A stretch of 64,000 nucleotides of DNA from B30-G6 sp963701385 (lineage in GTDB: Bacteria; Desulfobacterota; Desulfobacteria; Desulfobacterales; B30-G6), in assembly GCA_963701385.1 (NCBI GenBank), contig CAVOZW010000009.1, positions 186,001 through 250,000 of the forward strand. Reading direction: 5' to 3'. A program made the translations under genes and the position numbers. The notes beneath the pieces were generated by a model. It was not told the DNA's origin. It searched no databases and worked only from the letters and a program-made list of their open reading frames with translations. Shown piece after piece: positions 8,478-17,817 of this stretch (positions are counted from its first letter, which is position 1; each line of letters begins with the position of its first letter).

Positions 8478-8904
8478 ACTCTCTCCGGCAGCCGGATCGA
8501 AAAAATCCAAGAACAGAAAAGGCCGGGGGGTCGGATCCGGTAACGGGAAAACCGCAGGGCGCGGCTCCAAGGGGTTTAACAGCCGCTCAGGTGGTGGTGT
8601 TAGACCCGGATATGAAGGCGGCCAGATGCCAATCCACAGAAGACTTCCCAAGCGTGGATTTACCAATATATTTGCTAAGAAAATCGCGACGATAAACATT
8701 CGGGATTTGAAACGGTTTGCGAGTGGCAGTGTTGTGGACGAAATCGTTCTGGTGGGTTGCGGACTCGTAAAGGGCGAACGCGACGGTATCAAGCTACTCG
8801 GTCACGGAGATCTTGACTATCCGTTGACCATCAAGGTGAACGCAATCAGCAAAAGTGCAAAACAAAAAATCGAAGCTGCGGGCGGAAACGTAGAGGTTGT
8901 ATAA
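8464..8904 (+). CDS. rplO: Ribosomal protein uL15
   Basis: The 146-residue product begins MRLNELSPAAGS and has the glycine/arginine-rich GRGVGSGNGKTAGRG segment plus PIHRRLPKRGF, typical of L15. The ATG at 8464 is preferred to one 15 bases upstream. GGAG precedes it at proper distance and the family N-terminus begins there. Its stop overlaps the secY start. Confidence 0.96.
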   Translation: MRLNELSPAAGSKKSKNRKGRGVGSGNGKTAGRGSKGFNSRSGGGVRPGYEGGQMPIHRRLPKRGFTNIFAKKIATINIRDLKRFASGSVVDEIVLVGCGLVKGERDGIKLLGHGDLDYPLTIKVNAISKSAKQKIEAAGGNVEVV

Positions 8905-10214
8905 TGATAGGTAGCGGATTCCAGAACATATTCAAGATTCCTGAGCTTAAAAAGCGCATTCTTTATACCCTGGCGCTTCTGACCGTTTACCGGATCGGAG
9001 TGCATGTTCCCACACCCGGGATCGATACCGTGGCACTGGCCTCTTTTTTTGCCAAAGCACAAGGAACCCTGCTGGGATTGTTCGACATGTTTTCCGGCGG
9101 CGCCCTGGAGCGGCTGTCCGTTTTCGCCCTCGGCATCATGCCCTACATCAGCGCCTCCATCATTCTGCAGCTGCTGACCGTTGTCGTGCCGCACCTCGAG
9201 CGGCTTTCCAAGGAAGGTGAACAAGGACGAAAAAAGATCACGCAGTACACGCGTTACGGGACGGTTGTCCTGAGTATCATTCAGGGATTCGGTATCAGTG
9301 TCGGTCTCGAGAGCATGGCTTCACCGGGTGGGGCTCAGGTTGTCATCGATCCGGGATGGAGCTTCCGGCTCATGACGGTGATTACCCTGACTTCCGGAAC
9401 CGCCTTTATCATGTGGTTGGGTGAGCAGATTACGGAACGTGGGATTGGAAACGGTATATCCCTTATTATTTTTGCTGGTATTGTAGCCAGAATGCCCATC
9501 GCCATCGCTAATACATTCCGCTTGGTATCAACCGGCGAGATGGGTATTTTCGCGGTACTGCTGATACTTGTTTTGATGGTGGCGGTCATTGGCTTCATCG
9601 TTTTTATCGAGCAGGGTCAACGCCGGATACCGGTGCAGTATGCCAAACGGGTCGTGGGTCGCAGGATGTACGGCGGACAGAGTACGCACCTTCCGCTAAA
9701 GGTTAATACTTCCGGTGTGATACCGCCCATCTTTGCATCATCCATCATCATGTTTCCGGCTACCATAGCCAGTTTTATCGCCATACCGTGGGTAAAGAGC
9801 ATTGCCGACTCCATGCGGCCCGGGAATTGGTTGTACCAGCTGTTGTTTGTCGGTTTTATCTTTTTCTTCTGCTATTTTTACACCGCGGTCACATTTAACC
9901 CGGTGGATGTCGCGGACAACATGAAAAAACAAGGCGGTTATATACCCGGCATCCGTCCGGGAAAACGTACCGCCGACTATATCGACAGAGTCCTTACCCG
10001 TATCACACTAGGGGGTGCGATTTACGTGTCGGTGGTATGTGTGTTGCCTTCCATATTGATCACCAAATTCAATGTGCCTTTTTATTTTGGTGGTACGGCG
10101 CTTTTGATTGTTGTCGGTGTGGCTATCGATACGATATCGCAAATCGAGTCTCATATGCTCACACGCCATTATGAAGGCTTTTTGAAAAAGGGCGGCATCA
10201 AGGGCAGACGATAG
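8904..10214 (+). CDS. secY: Sec translocon channel subunit SecY
   Basis: This 436-residue inner-membrane protein has about ten transmembrane segments, including the plug region and the conserved GIMPYISASIILQLL and QGGYIPGIRPG stretches. With SecE and SecG it forms the protein-conducting channel. It overlaps rplO by one base (TAATG). It is followed directly by infA. The adk and map genes found here in many bacteria are absent from this interval. Confidence 0.98.
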   Translation: MIGSGFQNIFKIPELKKRILYTLALLTVYRIGVHVPTPGIDTVALASFFAKAQGTLLGLFDMFSGGALERLSVFALGIMPYISASIILQLLTVVVPHLERLSKEGEQGRKKITQYTRYGTVVLSIIQGFGISVGLESMASPGGAQVVIDPGWSFRLMTVITLTSGTAFIMWLGEQITERGIGNGISLIIFAGIVARMPIAIANTFRLVSTGEMGIFAVLLILVLMVAVIGFIVFIEQGQRRIPVQYAKRVVGRRMYGGQSTHLPLKVNTSGVIPPIFASSIIMFPATIASFIAIPWVKSIADSMRPGNWLYQLLFVGFIFFFCYFYTAVTFNPVDVADNMKKQGGYIPGIRPGKRTADYIDRVLTRITLGGAIYVSVVCVLPSILITKFNVPFYFGGTALLIVVGVAIDTISQIESHMLTRHYEGFLKKGGIKGRR

Positions 10215-10254
10215 GGTAGAGCGGTAAATTAAGTCAATAAAAGGATGAGGCAAT

Positions 10255-10473
10255 ATGCCCAAAGAAGAGGCAATCAAAGTTGAAGGCATTGTGCTCGAGA
10301 CCTTACCGAATGCAATGTTCAAGGTCGAGCTTGAAAACAAACACCAGGTTCTGGCGCATATTTCTGGAAAGATGCGTATGCATTTCATTAAAATTCTACC
10401 CGGTGACAAGGTGACTGTGGAGCTTTCGCCTTATGACCTGACACGTGGGAGAATTACGTATCGGTCCAAATGA
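10255..10473 (+). CDS. infA: Translation initiation factor IF-1
   Basis: This 72-residue OB-fold protein begins MPKEEAIKVEG and has GKMRMHFIKILPGDKVTVELSPYDL in its second half, which is diagnostic for IF-1. It binds the 30S A site during initiation. The gene lies between secY and rpmJ. Confidence 0.97.
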   Translation: MPKEEAIKVEGIVLETLPNAMFKVELENKHQVLAHISGKMRMHFIKILPGDKVTVELSPYDLTRGRITYRSK

Positions 10474-10569
10474 TACGGTTGCCTGCGGATGGAAATTTAG
10501 CTTCACCGTTCTGTAACTCGACCATTACAATCGAATGGGTCACATGGAAAAGAATAAGGAGATGCACAC

Positions 10570-10683
10570 ATGAAAGTCAGGGCATCGGTAAAAAAAATGT
10601 GCAATAACTGTAAAATCATTCGTCGGAAAGGTGTCGTGCGCGTTATATGTACGAACAAACGGCATAAACAGCGGCAAGGATAG
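10570..10683 (+). CDS. rpmJ: Ribosomal protein bL36 (zinc-binding form)
   Basis: This small 37-residue protein reads MKVRASVKKMCNNCKI at the N-terminus, then a second cysteine and the NKRHKQRQG tail. The C-x2-C...C...H pattern is the zinc-binding L36. AAGGAG lies upstream, and the TAG stop at 10681-10683 precedes rpsM by 13 bases. Confidence 0.95.
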   Translation: MKVRASVKKMCNNCKIIRRKGVVRVICTNKRHKQRQG

Positions 10684-10696
10684 AGGAGGATAGGCT

Positions 10697-11080
10697 TTGG
10701 CACGAATTGCTGGCGTAGATTTACCTAAAGGTAAACGTATAGAAATAGGCCTGACATACATTTATGGTATTGGTAGAACCACATCGAGCAGGATCTTGTC
10801 CCAGCTCAATATCAGTCCGGATACCAAAACAGATAATCTGTCAGAGTCTGAAATAAATAACATTCGAAAGGTCATAGACAGTGACTGCAAGGTAGAAGGA
10901 ACACTTCGAACCGAAGTATCTATGAATATTAAGCGACTCATGGATCTAGGTTGTTACCGTGGTCTGCGCCATCGAAAATCATTGCCGGTTCGCGGACAAC
11001 GTACCAGTACGAATGCGCGGACACGCAAGGGGCCCAAACGTTCCGCCGTCAAGAAAAAGGGCGGCGCCAAGAAAAAATAA
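10697..11080 (+). CDS. rpsM: Ribosomal protein uS13 (TTG start)
   Basis: The 127-residue protein starts with ARIAGVDLPKGKR after a TTG initiator and has the GLRHRKSLPVRGQRT signature and a lysine-rich tail. S13 contacts tRNA and the S19 head complex. GAGGAGGA lies upstream of the TTG. Confidence 0.97.
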   Translation: MARIAGVDLPKGKRIEIGLTYIYGIGRTTSSRILSQLNISPDTKTDNLSESEINNIRKVIDSDCKVEGTLRTEVSMNIKRLMDLGCYRGLRHRKSLPVRGQRTSTNARTRKGPKRSAVKKKGGAKKK

Positions 11081-11117
11081 TAACACGTAACAAGACCATT
11101 AAGGTGGGATATTATTC

Positions 11118-11504
11118 ATGCCGAGAAAAACGCGAACCAAAAAGAAAGAGAAGAAAAACATCTCCAGCGGGGTTGTGCACATTCAGTCCACTTTCAACAA
11201 CACCATCGTAACAATCACCGATCAGGGGGGTAACGTGGTTGCCTGGTCCAGCTCGGGCGTCCATGGTTTCAAGGGATCTCGGAAGAGTACGCCTTTTGCC
11301 GCTCAACTGACCGCCGAGGACGCAGCGAAAAAAGCCATGGAGCATGGCATGCGAAGTGTCGAGGTCTATGTAAAAGGACCCGGTGCGGGCAGGGAATCAG
11401 CATTGCGATCACTTCAGGCGGCGGGGTTTAATATCCTTCTCATAAAAGACGTGACGCCGATTCCCCATAACGGGTGTCGTCCGCCCAAAAGACGCCGGGT
11501 ATAA
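11118..11504 (+). CDS. rpsK: Ribosomal protein uS11
   Basis: This 128-residue protein has GVVHIQSTFNNTIVTITD, the VKGPGAGRESALR loop and the DVTPIPHNGCRPPKRRRV C-terminus, all hallmark S11 segments. It lies in the platform of the 30S subunit. Confidence 0.98.
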   Translation: MPRKTRTKKKEKKNISSGVVHIQSTFNNTIVTITDQGGNVVAWSSSGVHGFKGSRKSTPFAAQLTAEDAAKKAMEHGMRSVEVYVKGPGAGRESALRSLQAAGFNILLIKDVTPIPHNGCRPPKRRRV

Positions 11505-11515
11505 AGGAGGATAAT

Positions 11516-12145
11516 TTGGCACGATATTGTGGAGCCGTCTGCAGGATCTGCAGACGCGAGAATATAAAATTGTTTCTTAAAGGTGACCGCTGTTACTCGG
11601 ATAAATGCGCTTTTGATCGACGGAGCTATGCTCCGGGTGATCACGGCCAGCGGCGCAGAGGGAAAACATCGGATTATGGTATCCAACTGCGTGAAAAGCA
11701 GAAGGTGAAACGGATGTACGGTCTTTCCGAAAAACAGTTCCACATTTTTTTCGGTCGCGCAGATCATCAGAAAGGCATCACCGGAACCAATCTTCTTGTT
11801 TCACTCGAACGCAGATTTGATAATGTTGTGTATCGTCTGGGTTTGGTGAATTCAAGAACACAGGGTCGCCATTTCGTTCGTCACAACCATTTTCTGGTGA
11901 ACGGAAAGAAGGTCAACATTCCTTCATATCTGCTGAATGTCGGAGACGTTATCGAACTCAGAGAAAAGAGCAAAAACATTCAAGCGATAAATGATTCCAT
12001 GGATGCGGTGGTTCGGAGAGGTATTCCCCAGTGGCTCGATCTGGAAAAAGAAAATCTAAAAGGAACGGTAAAAGCGTTTCCTGTTCGGGAAGACATTGCC
12101 ATGCCGATACAGGAACAGCTTATCGTAGAGCTCTACTCCAAATAA
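11516..12145 (+). CDS. rpsD: Ribosomal protein uS4 (TTG start, zinc-type)
   Basis: From TTG at 11516, with AAAGGAGG upstream, the product is 209 residues beginning ARYCGAVCRICRRE. Four cysteines in the N-terminal domain suggest the zinc-containing S4 variant. The S4 RNA-binding domain with RRFDNVVYRLG follows. The frame extends upstream into rpsK, but no ribosome site supports an earlier start. Confidence 0.96.
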   Translation: MARYCGAVCRICRRENIKLFLKGDRCYSDKCAFDRRSYAPGDHGQRRRGKTSDYGIQLREKQKVKRMYGLSEKQFHIFFGRADHQKGITGTNLLVSLERRFDNVVYRLGLVNSRTQGRHFVRHNHFLVNGKKVNIPSYLLNVGDVIELREKSKNIQAINDSMDAVVRRGIPQWLDLEKENLKGTVKAFPVREDIAMPIQEQLIVELYSK

Positions 12146-12182
12146 AATCGACAACGATTTCAAGATAATCTGGAGACAAATA

Positions 12183-13202
12183 ATGACTTCAAATGACATT
12201 ATGTTCATGAACTGGCAAGCGATGATAAAGCCAAAAAAGGTCGAAGTAGACAGTACGCCATCGTATGGTAAATTTGTCTGCGAGCCCCTGGAAAGGGGCT
12301 TCGGTATAACCATCGGGAATTCATTGAGGCGAATCATCCTTTCATCCCTTCATGGCGCTGCCATCGTAGCGGTTAAATTCGAATCCGTGATGCACGAGTT
12401 TACCACCATCCCGGGCGTTCTCGAAGATGTTTCGGAAATCATTTTGAATTTAAAGGAAGTTCGCTTGAAAATGGCCGGAACCAAACCCAGGACCGTCTCC
12501 ATCGATGCTTCGGGTAAGGGAACGGTAACTGCCGGTGATATTATCAGCGGTGACGGCAAGGTCGAAATCCTCAATCTGGATCATCATATCGCGACATTGT
12601 CCGAGAAGGGCGAATTGAAGATGACCATGACGGTTAACATCGGCAAGGGTTATTCCCTGTCCGAATCGAATAAGGACGAGGAAGCACCCGCTGGAACCAT
12701 TCCTATCGATGCTGTGTTTTCACCGGTTAAACGGGTCAATTACGTGGTTGGTAACGCACGGGTTGGCCAGCGAACCGATTACGATAAACTTACCCTGGAA
12801 GTCTGGACGGACGGCAGCGTCATTCCGGAAGATGCCGTGGCATATGCCGCAAAGATATTCAAGGAGCAAATGACGATTTTCATCAATTTCGATGAGGCGC
12901 TTGAACCAGATCCGGACGAGTCGGCAGAAGAACAGCACAAACCCAAGTTCAACGAGAATCTTTATCGCAGTGTCGAAGAACTCGAACTTTCCGTCCGGAG
13001 TGCCAATTGTTTGAAAAATGCCGAGATTTTGAAGCTTTACCAGCTTGTGCAGAAATCCGAAGCTGAAATGTTGAAGACAAAAAATTTCGGCAGAAAATCC
13101 TTGAACGAAATCAAGGAAGTATTGACCGAGATGGGGTTATCCTTGGGGATGAAGCTGGATGGGTTTATTCCGCCTGTGGAAGATGAAGAGGAAGGAGATT
13201 AA
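12183..13202 (+). CDS. rpoA: RNA polymerase alpha subunit
   Basis: This 339-residue protein has an N-terminal dimerisation domain (ERGFGITIGNSLRRIILSS, about residues 37-55). Its alpha-CTD holds SVEELELSVRSANCLKN and GRKSLNEIKEVL, which bind UP elements and activators. An acidic tail (EDEEEGD) ends it. It lies in the alpha operon between rpsD and rplQ. Confidence 0.98.
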   Translation: MTSNDIMFMNWQAMIKPKKVEVDSTPSYGKFVCEPLERGFGITIGNSLRRIILSSLHGAAIVAVKFESVMHEFTTIPGVLEDVSEIILNLKEVRLKMAGTKPRTVSIDASGKGTVTAGDIISGDGKVEILNLDHHIATLSEKGELKMTMTVNIGKGYSLSESNKDEEAPAGTIPIDAVFSPVKRVNYVVGNARVGQRTDYDKLTLEVWTDGSVIPEDAVAYAAKIFKEQMTIFINFDEALEPDPDESAEEQHKPKFNENLYRSVEELELSVRSANCLKNAEILKLYQLVQKSEAEMLKTKNFGRKSLNEIKEVLTEMGLSLGMKLDGFIPPVEDEEEGD

Positions 13203-13210
13203 ACAGTAAA

Positions 13211-13882
13211 ATGAGACATCGAAAATCAGGTGTAAAATTGAACATGACGAGCAGTCACAAGAAGGCCATGTTTCGAAACATGGTAACCTCCTTGTTCAAA
13301 TATGATCGTATACAGACGACGGATGCCAAGGCAAAGGAACTGCGGCACTGGGCGGACCATATCATCACATTGGCTAAAAAAGGGGATCTGCATGCCCGAC
13401 GACAGGCCTTGTCGATTGTACGGGAAAAGGATGTTGTCCACAAGGTCTTTGAAGAGGCGCCCAAACGCTTTGAATCCGTTGCCGGGGGGTATACACGGAT
13501 CGTCAAAATAGGCAGACGGCCGGGTGATGCTGCTCCGATTTCTTTGGTGGAGTTGATTTCACCAGCGCCTGCCAAAAAGAAAACCACCCAAAAGGCCAAA
13601 ACGTCGGCGCCCAAGAAAACAGCCCCTAAGAAGAAGGCGGCCAAGAAAACAGACCTCGCGGAGACCGAAACAAAAGCGTCCAAAAAGCCCGCGCCAGCGG
13701 TCGACCCTGTCAAAGAAACGCAGACGCCTTCCGAAGCATCTGTTAAAAAAACCGCAGCAGACCAGCCCCAAGAGACTGCCGACGAGGTTGAGAAAGACGT
13801 AGCGCCCGTAAAGACTGAATTCGAAATCAAGGCTTCGGCCGGTGAGGATGAAGCGGCCGAGGATACCAAGAAAAAAGAATAA
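13211..13882 (+). CDS. rplQ: Ribosomal protein bL17 with long low-complexity C-terminal extension
   Basis: Residues 1 to about 116 are an ordinary L17, with MRHRKSGVKLNMTSSHKKAM and the GGYTRIVKIGRRPGDAAP segment. A further ~105 residues follow, first rich in Lys/Ala/Pro (KKTAPKKKAAKKT) and then acidic (Glu/Asp/Thr), ending in KKE. Typical L17 is about 120-130 residues long, so this is nearly double. The extension has the look of an unstructured, charged tail. Its role is unknown. Confidence 0.95.
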   Translation: MRHRKSGVKLNMTSSHKKAMFRNMVTSLFKYDRIQTTDAKAKELRHWADHIITLAKKGDLHARRQALSIVREKDVVHKVFEEAPKRFESVAGGYTRIVKIGRRPGDAAPISLVELISPAPAKKKTTQKAKTSAPKKTAPKKKAAKKTDLAETETKASKKPAPAVDPVKETQTPSEASVKKTAADQPQETADEVEKDVAPVKTEFEIKASAGEDEAAEDTKKKE

Positions 13883-13910
13883 GCAACAAAACAATATCTG
13901 CATTGCTCAA

Positions 13911-15086
13911 TTATTGGTTGGTGCAACCGCGAGAAAACTTTAATATGAGGTAACCGAACAGGCCAGATGCAAAGGATGCTAGTAATATAGCGAGCCTATC
14001 GGCATGCTGGAACAAGGTATCGTCCTTGAATGCGAGTGAGTCTACGAACAGGCTCATAGTGAAGCCAATACCAGTCAAAACTGAAACACCGTAAAGCTGT
14101 AACCATTTACTACCCTCGGGCAATTTTGCATACCCCAATTTTATAGCTATCCAACTGAAAACAAATACACCGATTTGTTTTCCAAAAAACAGTCCTGCCA
14201 TAATGCCGACAGGAACACTACCTGACATTGATGCAAAAGAAACCTGGCGTAAGTCAACGCCTGCATTTACGAATGCAAAAAGCGGTAGAATGAAAAAGGA
14301 GACCCAGAAATGCAGATCATGTTCAATTGACTTTAATAATGAAAATTTATTACCGTCTTTATCGATTGATCGCAGAGGAATAGTGAAGGCCAGTGCAACG
14401 CCCGCCAGAGTAGCGTGCACTCCTGATTTCAATACGCTGACCCAAAGTATGCAACCAACTATAAAGTATGCGGCTTTCTTTACCACGCCCATACGATTTA
14501 TGATTACAAGAGATACCAGGGCCATGGCGGCAATCGTTATTGATAAAGTGGACAGCTCAACAGTATAGAAGATTGCAATGATAAGGATGGCGCCCAAGTC
14601 ATCAATTATGGCCAAAGCAAGGAGGAATATTTTCAGCGATACAGGAATACGTTTTCCAAGTAGTAAAAGAATACCAAGAGCAAAGGCAATGTCCGTCGCT
14701 GTAGGGATAGCCCATCCCTGCATACCCAGTGGTTCATCCTGGTTGAAATAGATATAAAAAAGTGCGGGCACCATCATGCCTCCAATGGCAGCGATGCCTG
14801 GTAATGCAACCTGGGAGAGAGAAGACAGATGACCTTCAAGAAACTCGCGTTTGACTTCCAATCCAATCAACAGGAAAAACACTGCCATAAGTCCATCATT
14901 GATCCAGAGTAGAAGAGGTTTATCTATCTGTAAGACACCAAATCGAATTTCGACCGGTGTATTAAGAAATTCTTCGTATAATTGTGAAAGTGGAGAATTT
15001 TTTAGTAAAAGAGCAAGAATGGTAACAAAAATGAGCGCAATACCGGCAGAAGATTCTTTCTTAATAAATTCATCGATAAAATTCAT
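13911..15086 (-). CDS. nhaA: Na+/H+ antiporter NhaA
   Basis: This 391-residue inner-membrane protein has the NhaA hallmarks: ATDIAFALGILLLLGKR, the ALAIIDDLGAILIIA segment with the paired aspartates that carry the ions, and a C-terminal GVSVLTGIGFTMSLF. It expels Na+ in exchange for protons. The ATG at 15086 is chosen because it gives the usual NhaA start (NFIDEF); the frame is open 72 bases further upstream. It is convergent with rplQ and more AT-rich than the ribosomal genes, which suits acquisition by transfer. Confidence 0.94.
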   Translation of the reverse strand: MNFIDEFIKKESSAGIALIFVTILALLLKNSPLSQLYEEFLNTPVEIRFGVLQIDKPLLLWINDGLMAVFFLLIGLEVKREFLEGHLSSLSQVALPGIAAIGGMMVPALFYIYFNQDEPLGMQGWAIPTATDIAFALGILLLLGKRIPVSLKIFLLALAIIDDLGAILIIAIFYTVELSTLSITIAAMALVSLVIINRMGVVKKAAYFIVGCILWVSVLKSGVHATLAGVALAFTIPLRSIDKDGNKFSLLKSIEHDLHFWVSFFILPLFAFVNAGVDLRQVSFASMSGSVPVGIMAGLFFGKQIGVFVFSWIAIKLGYAKLPEGSKWLQLYGVSVLTGIGFTMSLFVDSLAFKDDTLFQHADRLAILLASFASGLFGYLILKFSRGCTNQ

Positions 15087-15400
15087 GGGTGTTATCTTCC
15101 CCGCCGAACATATTAATCTGCGAACGTTCCCTTTTTGTGCATTTACGTATTGTAACACATAAAATAAAATTTAAGCCTGATAAATTATTAATAATTATTT
15201 AATTGACAAGACTGATATTAAGGTCAGGACATTGCTTGACAGGATGGTATCACAAATATTCAGAGGCCCCTTTCACCGTTGATGAGTTGGAGACATCAAC
15301 TATTGAGCAACGTCCCAGATAACCGGACCGCCGGAGGTGGGTCCGGTTTATTTGCCTTGTTGGGCGTCATTGGCCTATTCAGCTATACTAACAACTGCAA
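15087..15400. other. AT-rich intergenic region upstream of nhaA
   Basis: No gene is visible. It holds a perfect 14-bp palindrome AATTATTAATAATT (15183-15196), which could be an operator or promoter site for nhaA, and the attC-like hairpin described separately. Confidence 0.5.
15301..15367 (-). repeat. attC-like recombination site or hairpin 3' of the SnoaL-like gene
   Basis: Read on the minus strand, the segment opens with GCCCAAC, a perfect RYYYAAC core, and closes with GTTGCTC, which keeps the GTT but not the full GTTRRRY. Between them lies a stem AACCGGACC/GGTCCGGTT with unpaired flanks. Its length, and its position at the 3' end of a small minus-strand gene, fit an integron cassette attC. 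No integrase gene is nearby, so a plain terminator hairpin is the alternative. Confidence 0.35.
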
Positions 15401-15829
15401 CTATTGTGGCCTAGAAGCGACACCTTCAATGATGTCTGTGTTCTGTGAATCAATTATTAGCCACGTATTTTTATCTTTTAGTAACACGTTCAAAAGTATT
15501 CCATTTCGCTCTGGTAATGGTGCTCCGTCAGGTGTTACGTGGCCTTCCAAATTCCAACGGCATCGCGCAATCGCTATTTTTGGTACGGGAAATCTGGTGA
15601 AGACTTCTGCGATGGTCAATCTGCTATTCTTGAAAAGTGTTTGGTGAGTGAACTCATGAGCTGCCTTAATTTCTTCTCTTCCCTTCCACCATAACCCAAC
15701 AACATTTACAAACTCAGCGTCCTTTGCAAACAACTCTGAAAACGCTTTCATATCGTGTCGGTTCCAGCTTTCGGCAAATGACTCGATGACCCGCGATACT
15801 TTTGTTTCTTCCGTAAGTTCTGTTGACAT
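15401..15829 (-). CDS. SnoaL-like / DUF4440 (SgcJ/EcaC-type) protein
   Basis: The 142-residue protein begins with a helical segment, VSRVIESFAESWNRHDMKAF, followed by ELFAKDAEFVNVVGLWWKGR and a C-terminal half rich in beta strand, the NTF2-like cone fold. Proteins of this type are small ligand-binding or isomerase-like, and the substrate cannot be inferred. AAGGA precedes the ATG. It may be a cassette gene, since the attC-like hairpin lies just past its stop. Confidence 0.75.
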   Translation of the reverse strand: MSTELTEETKVSRVIESFAESWNRHDMKAFSELFAKDAEFVNVVGLWWKGREEIKAAHEFTHQTLFKNSRLTIAEVFTRFPVPKIAIARCRWNLEGHVTPDGAPLPERNGILLNVLLKDKNTWLIIDSQNTDIIEGVASRPQ

Positions 15830-15933
15830 TAACTTTTTCCTTTTTCTAACAATTATGTGGTGGGGTTATGATAATTCAATAAGTGATTATACAGTTCTGT
15901 ATATCATTACAATTATAGTGATATCTAAAATGG

Positions 15934-15959
15934 GTATCTGCAAGGTACACTGCAGATAC
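15934..15959. repeat. Perfect inverted repeat GTATCTGCA...TGCAGATAC
   Basis: A 9-bp perfect stem with an 8-base loop lies between two minus-strand genes, 63 bases beyond the end of the small membrane-protein gene. It could be a terminator without a T tract or a recombination scar. Confidence 0.5.
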
Positions 15960-16021
15960 ATGGAGATCATTCCCAGTTCGCCAAAACTGCAGATGTCATG
16001 GACGCCTCCCGTTATCCAACC

Positions 16022-16321
16022 TCATTTTTTTCTTCTGAAAAATATAAAATTGCGAAATAGCCCACCAACAATCAAAACCACAGAGATAGCAAGAAGCGAC
16101 TCCAGATAAGCCAACAGCGAATAAAATGTTCGTTCAATCGAAAGGCCATTATTGAGGTAGGTGTATGTATAAACCAATAAGAACGCAAGTACGGCTATGG
16201 CGAAAATGAAAAAATTGTATATGATTCTGGCTCGAATGTTGATGTGTTTTGGGGTGGTATAATAATAGATAAAAAGCGTGATGAAAAATAAAGAGATAAA
16301 CCCGATCAGAGCGATAAGCAT
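16022..16321 (-). CDS. Small membrane protein of unknown function
   Basis: From ATG at 16321, with GAAAGGAAC upstream, it encodes 99 residues. Three hydrophobic segments (about residues 1-21, 34-54 and 66-90) are followed by a basic end, FFRRKK. The frame continues upstream without ribosome-site support. No family is recognised. It sits in the AT-rich island among degraded genes. Confidence 0.6.
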   Translation of the reverse strand: MLIALIGFISLFFITLFIYYYTTPKHINIRARIIYNFFIFAIAVLAFLLVYTYTYLNNGLSIERTFYSLLAYLESLLAISVVLIVGGLFRNFIFFRRKK

Positions 16322-16886
16322 GCCGTTCCTTTCAACTGGAAAACCATCACCATTCCATAAGAATGAAAAGTACCACAAATGTACTGCATCAATCAATATT
16401 ATTCTATTAATGGTTTAGGGAGAGTGGTAGAGAGGATGAAAAGGTGGTTTGCTTATCCCGTTTTATTTAACTTGCCCTTTGATAGATGGAGACAAGTCCA
16501 GTTATCCGACAATTTGGGAATTTGTCAGATACCATCTGGTTATGCCCACGGTACCACGTAGGGACCTAAAAATGCAAGATTTGGCCAGTTGCGATTATTT
16601 TCGCACACCGGTAATATTTCAGGGGCCTGATAACCTTGTTTTTGTAGGAGACATCCACGGTGCAAGGCAATTGACTTATGCCAGTAATCATGTGTTTTTT
16701 ACCAGATATAATGACTACCATATGTGGTATCATAGTTAATCCTGATGGTGAGATAGATTTCCTGTTACCAATTTCCTTATCTTTGTTTGGCAACAATCGC
16801 GATTTCCATGTTTCCCTCATCAAATGACGACCCGCAACATCTGAAACATTTTCATATTACATATCGGCAGTCAGAAAACTCTCTTT
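16322..16886. other. Gene-poor AT-rich stretch
   Basis: Only short overlapping frames without ribosome sites or recognisable families are seen on both strands. One + strand frame around 16449-16739 runs for 96 codons but shows no family signature. It is probably decayed DNA. Confidence 0.4.
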
Positions 16887-17395
16887 TCAAAGCATCGGGG
16901 CAAATACAGCAACCAGTGTATAAACCGTAGGCGGACTTCCTGGTTCAATAATAGTATTCTTATCAAGGGTCACCTTATCAGCTTCATACTTGAAGGTATT
17001 GACGAAAGCATAGTAATCATCAGGTGACCAGAAACCGTTTAACTGATTCTTTTCATAGATTGCTTACTCTGTTTTTTGATCGAAGCGTTTAACCTGTAAA
17101 CATCAAGCAAAACTGCACCACCTGAGTTCAGCAAGCCTTTGAATTTTGAAAGCAGCTTATCCCGTTGCTCAGGTCTTAAAGCCAATAGTCACACATAATC
17201 ATGTTTGAAAAGGTCAAATTTTTCATCCGTTTCAAATTCCAGATAGTCTGCATGAAGATAGTTGACAGTCAGCCAATTGGCAGCAGCTACCTTTTTGGCA
17301 TAATTCAGACTATTCACTGAAAAGTCTATGTCTAAAACCTTTGATCCTTTTTCGGCCAAGTCATCAGCATATATTCCAACGCAAAAAAATCGACA
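16887..17395 (-). pseudogene. Degraded class I SAM-dependent methyltransferase
   Basis: Reading the minus strand across frames gives GIYADDLAEKGSKVLDIDFS (the SAM-binding motif I region), then NSLNYAKKVAAAN, then KLLSKFKGLLNSGG and LNGFWSPDDYYAFVNTFKYE, ending FAPML and a stop at 16887-16889. These pieces match one small-molecule methyltransferase family in order. They are split by internal stops and frameshifts, and the N-terminus with the glycine-rich loop is missing. It is therefore a pseudogene. Confidence 0.7.
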
Positions 17396-17817
17396 ATTTT
17401 TGTAACAGCGCTAATTAAGATACTTGTAATACCAGTTAGGGCTGATTGCTAATAAATGCATGGTTGCGGCTTGACATGTCAATGTCAGCTTTCAATAATA
17501 TTGTAGCATTTGCTTTGCCGTATGTTCATTTGTCCACAACTCATTTTCAGTATAAAACTGAAAAGGAATTTGGGTCGTAAATTTATTTCATTTTCCCTCC
17601 TGAAACAATATTTTCCTTATAGATTTCTATACAATGATGCAAATTTCCGACGGGATGCAATCACCAGCAATGAAATTACTGCTACCATGATCCGTCGCTT
17701 TCAGATCATAAGAACCTACAACCGCAACATCTTGGGGTTGAGGAGAATACGTCAAAACCGAAGACTACGCTAATAAGTCTTGATTCTATCCATCACCTGG
17801 CGGACATCGTTTAAACA
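17396..17817. other. Non-coding or decayed AT-rich stretch
   Basis: I see no gene here. An 87-codon + strand frame (17510-17773) has no recognisable motif or clear ribosome site. Confidence 0.4.

Noticed and set aside
17510..17773. 87-codon + strand frame in the island
   Set aside because: No recognisable domain, no clear ribosome site, AT-rich decayed surroundings.
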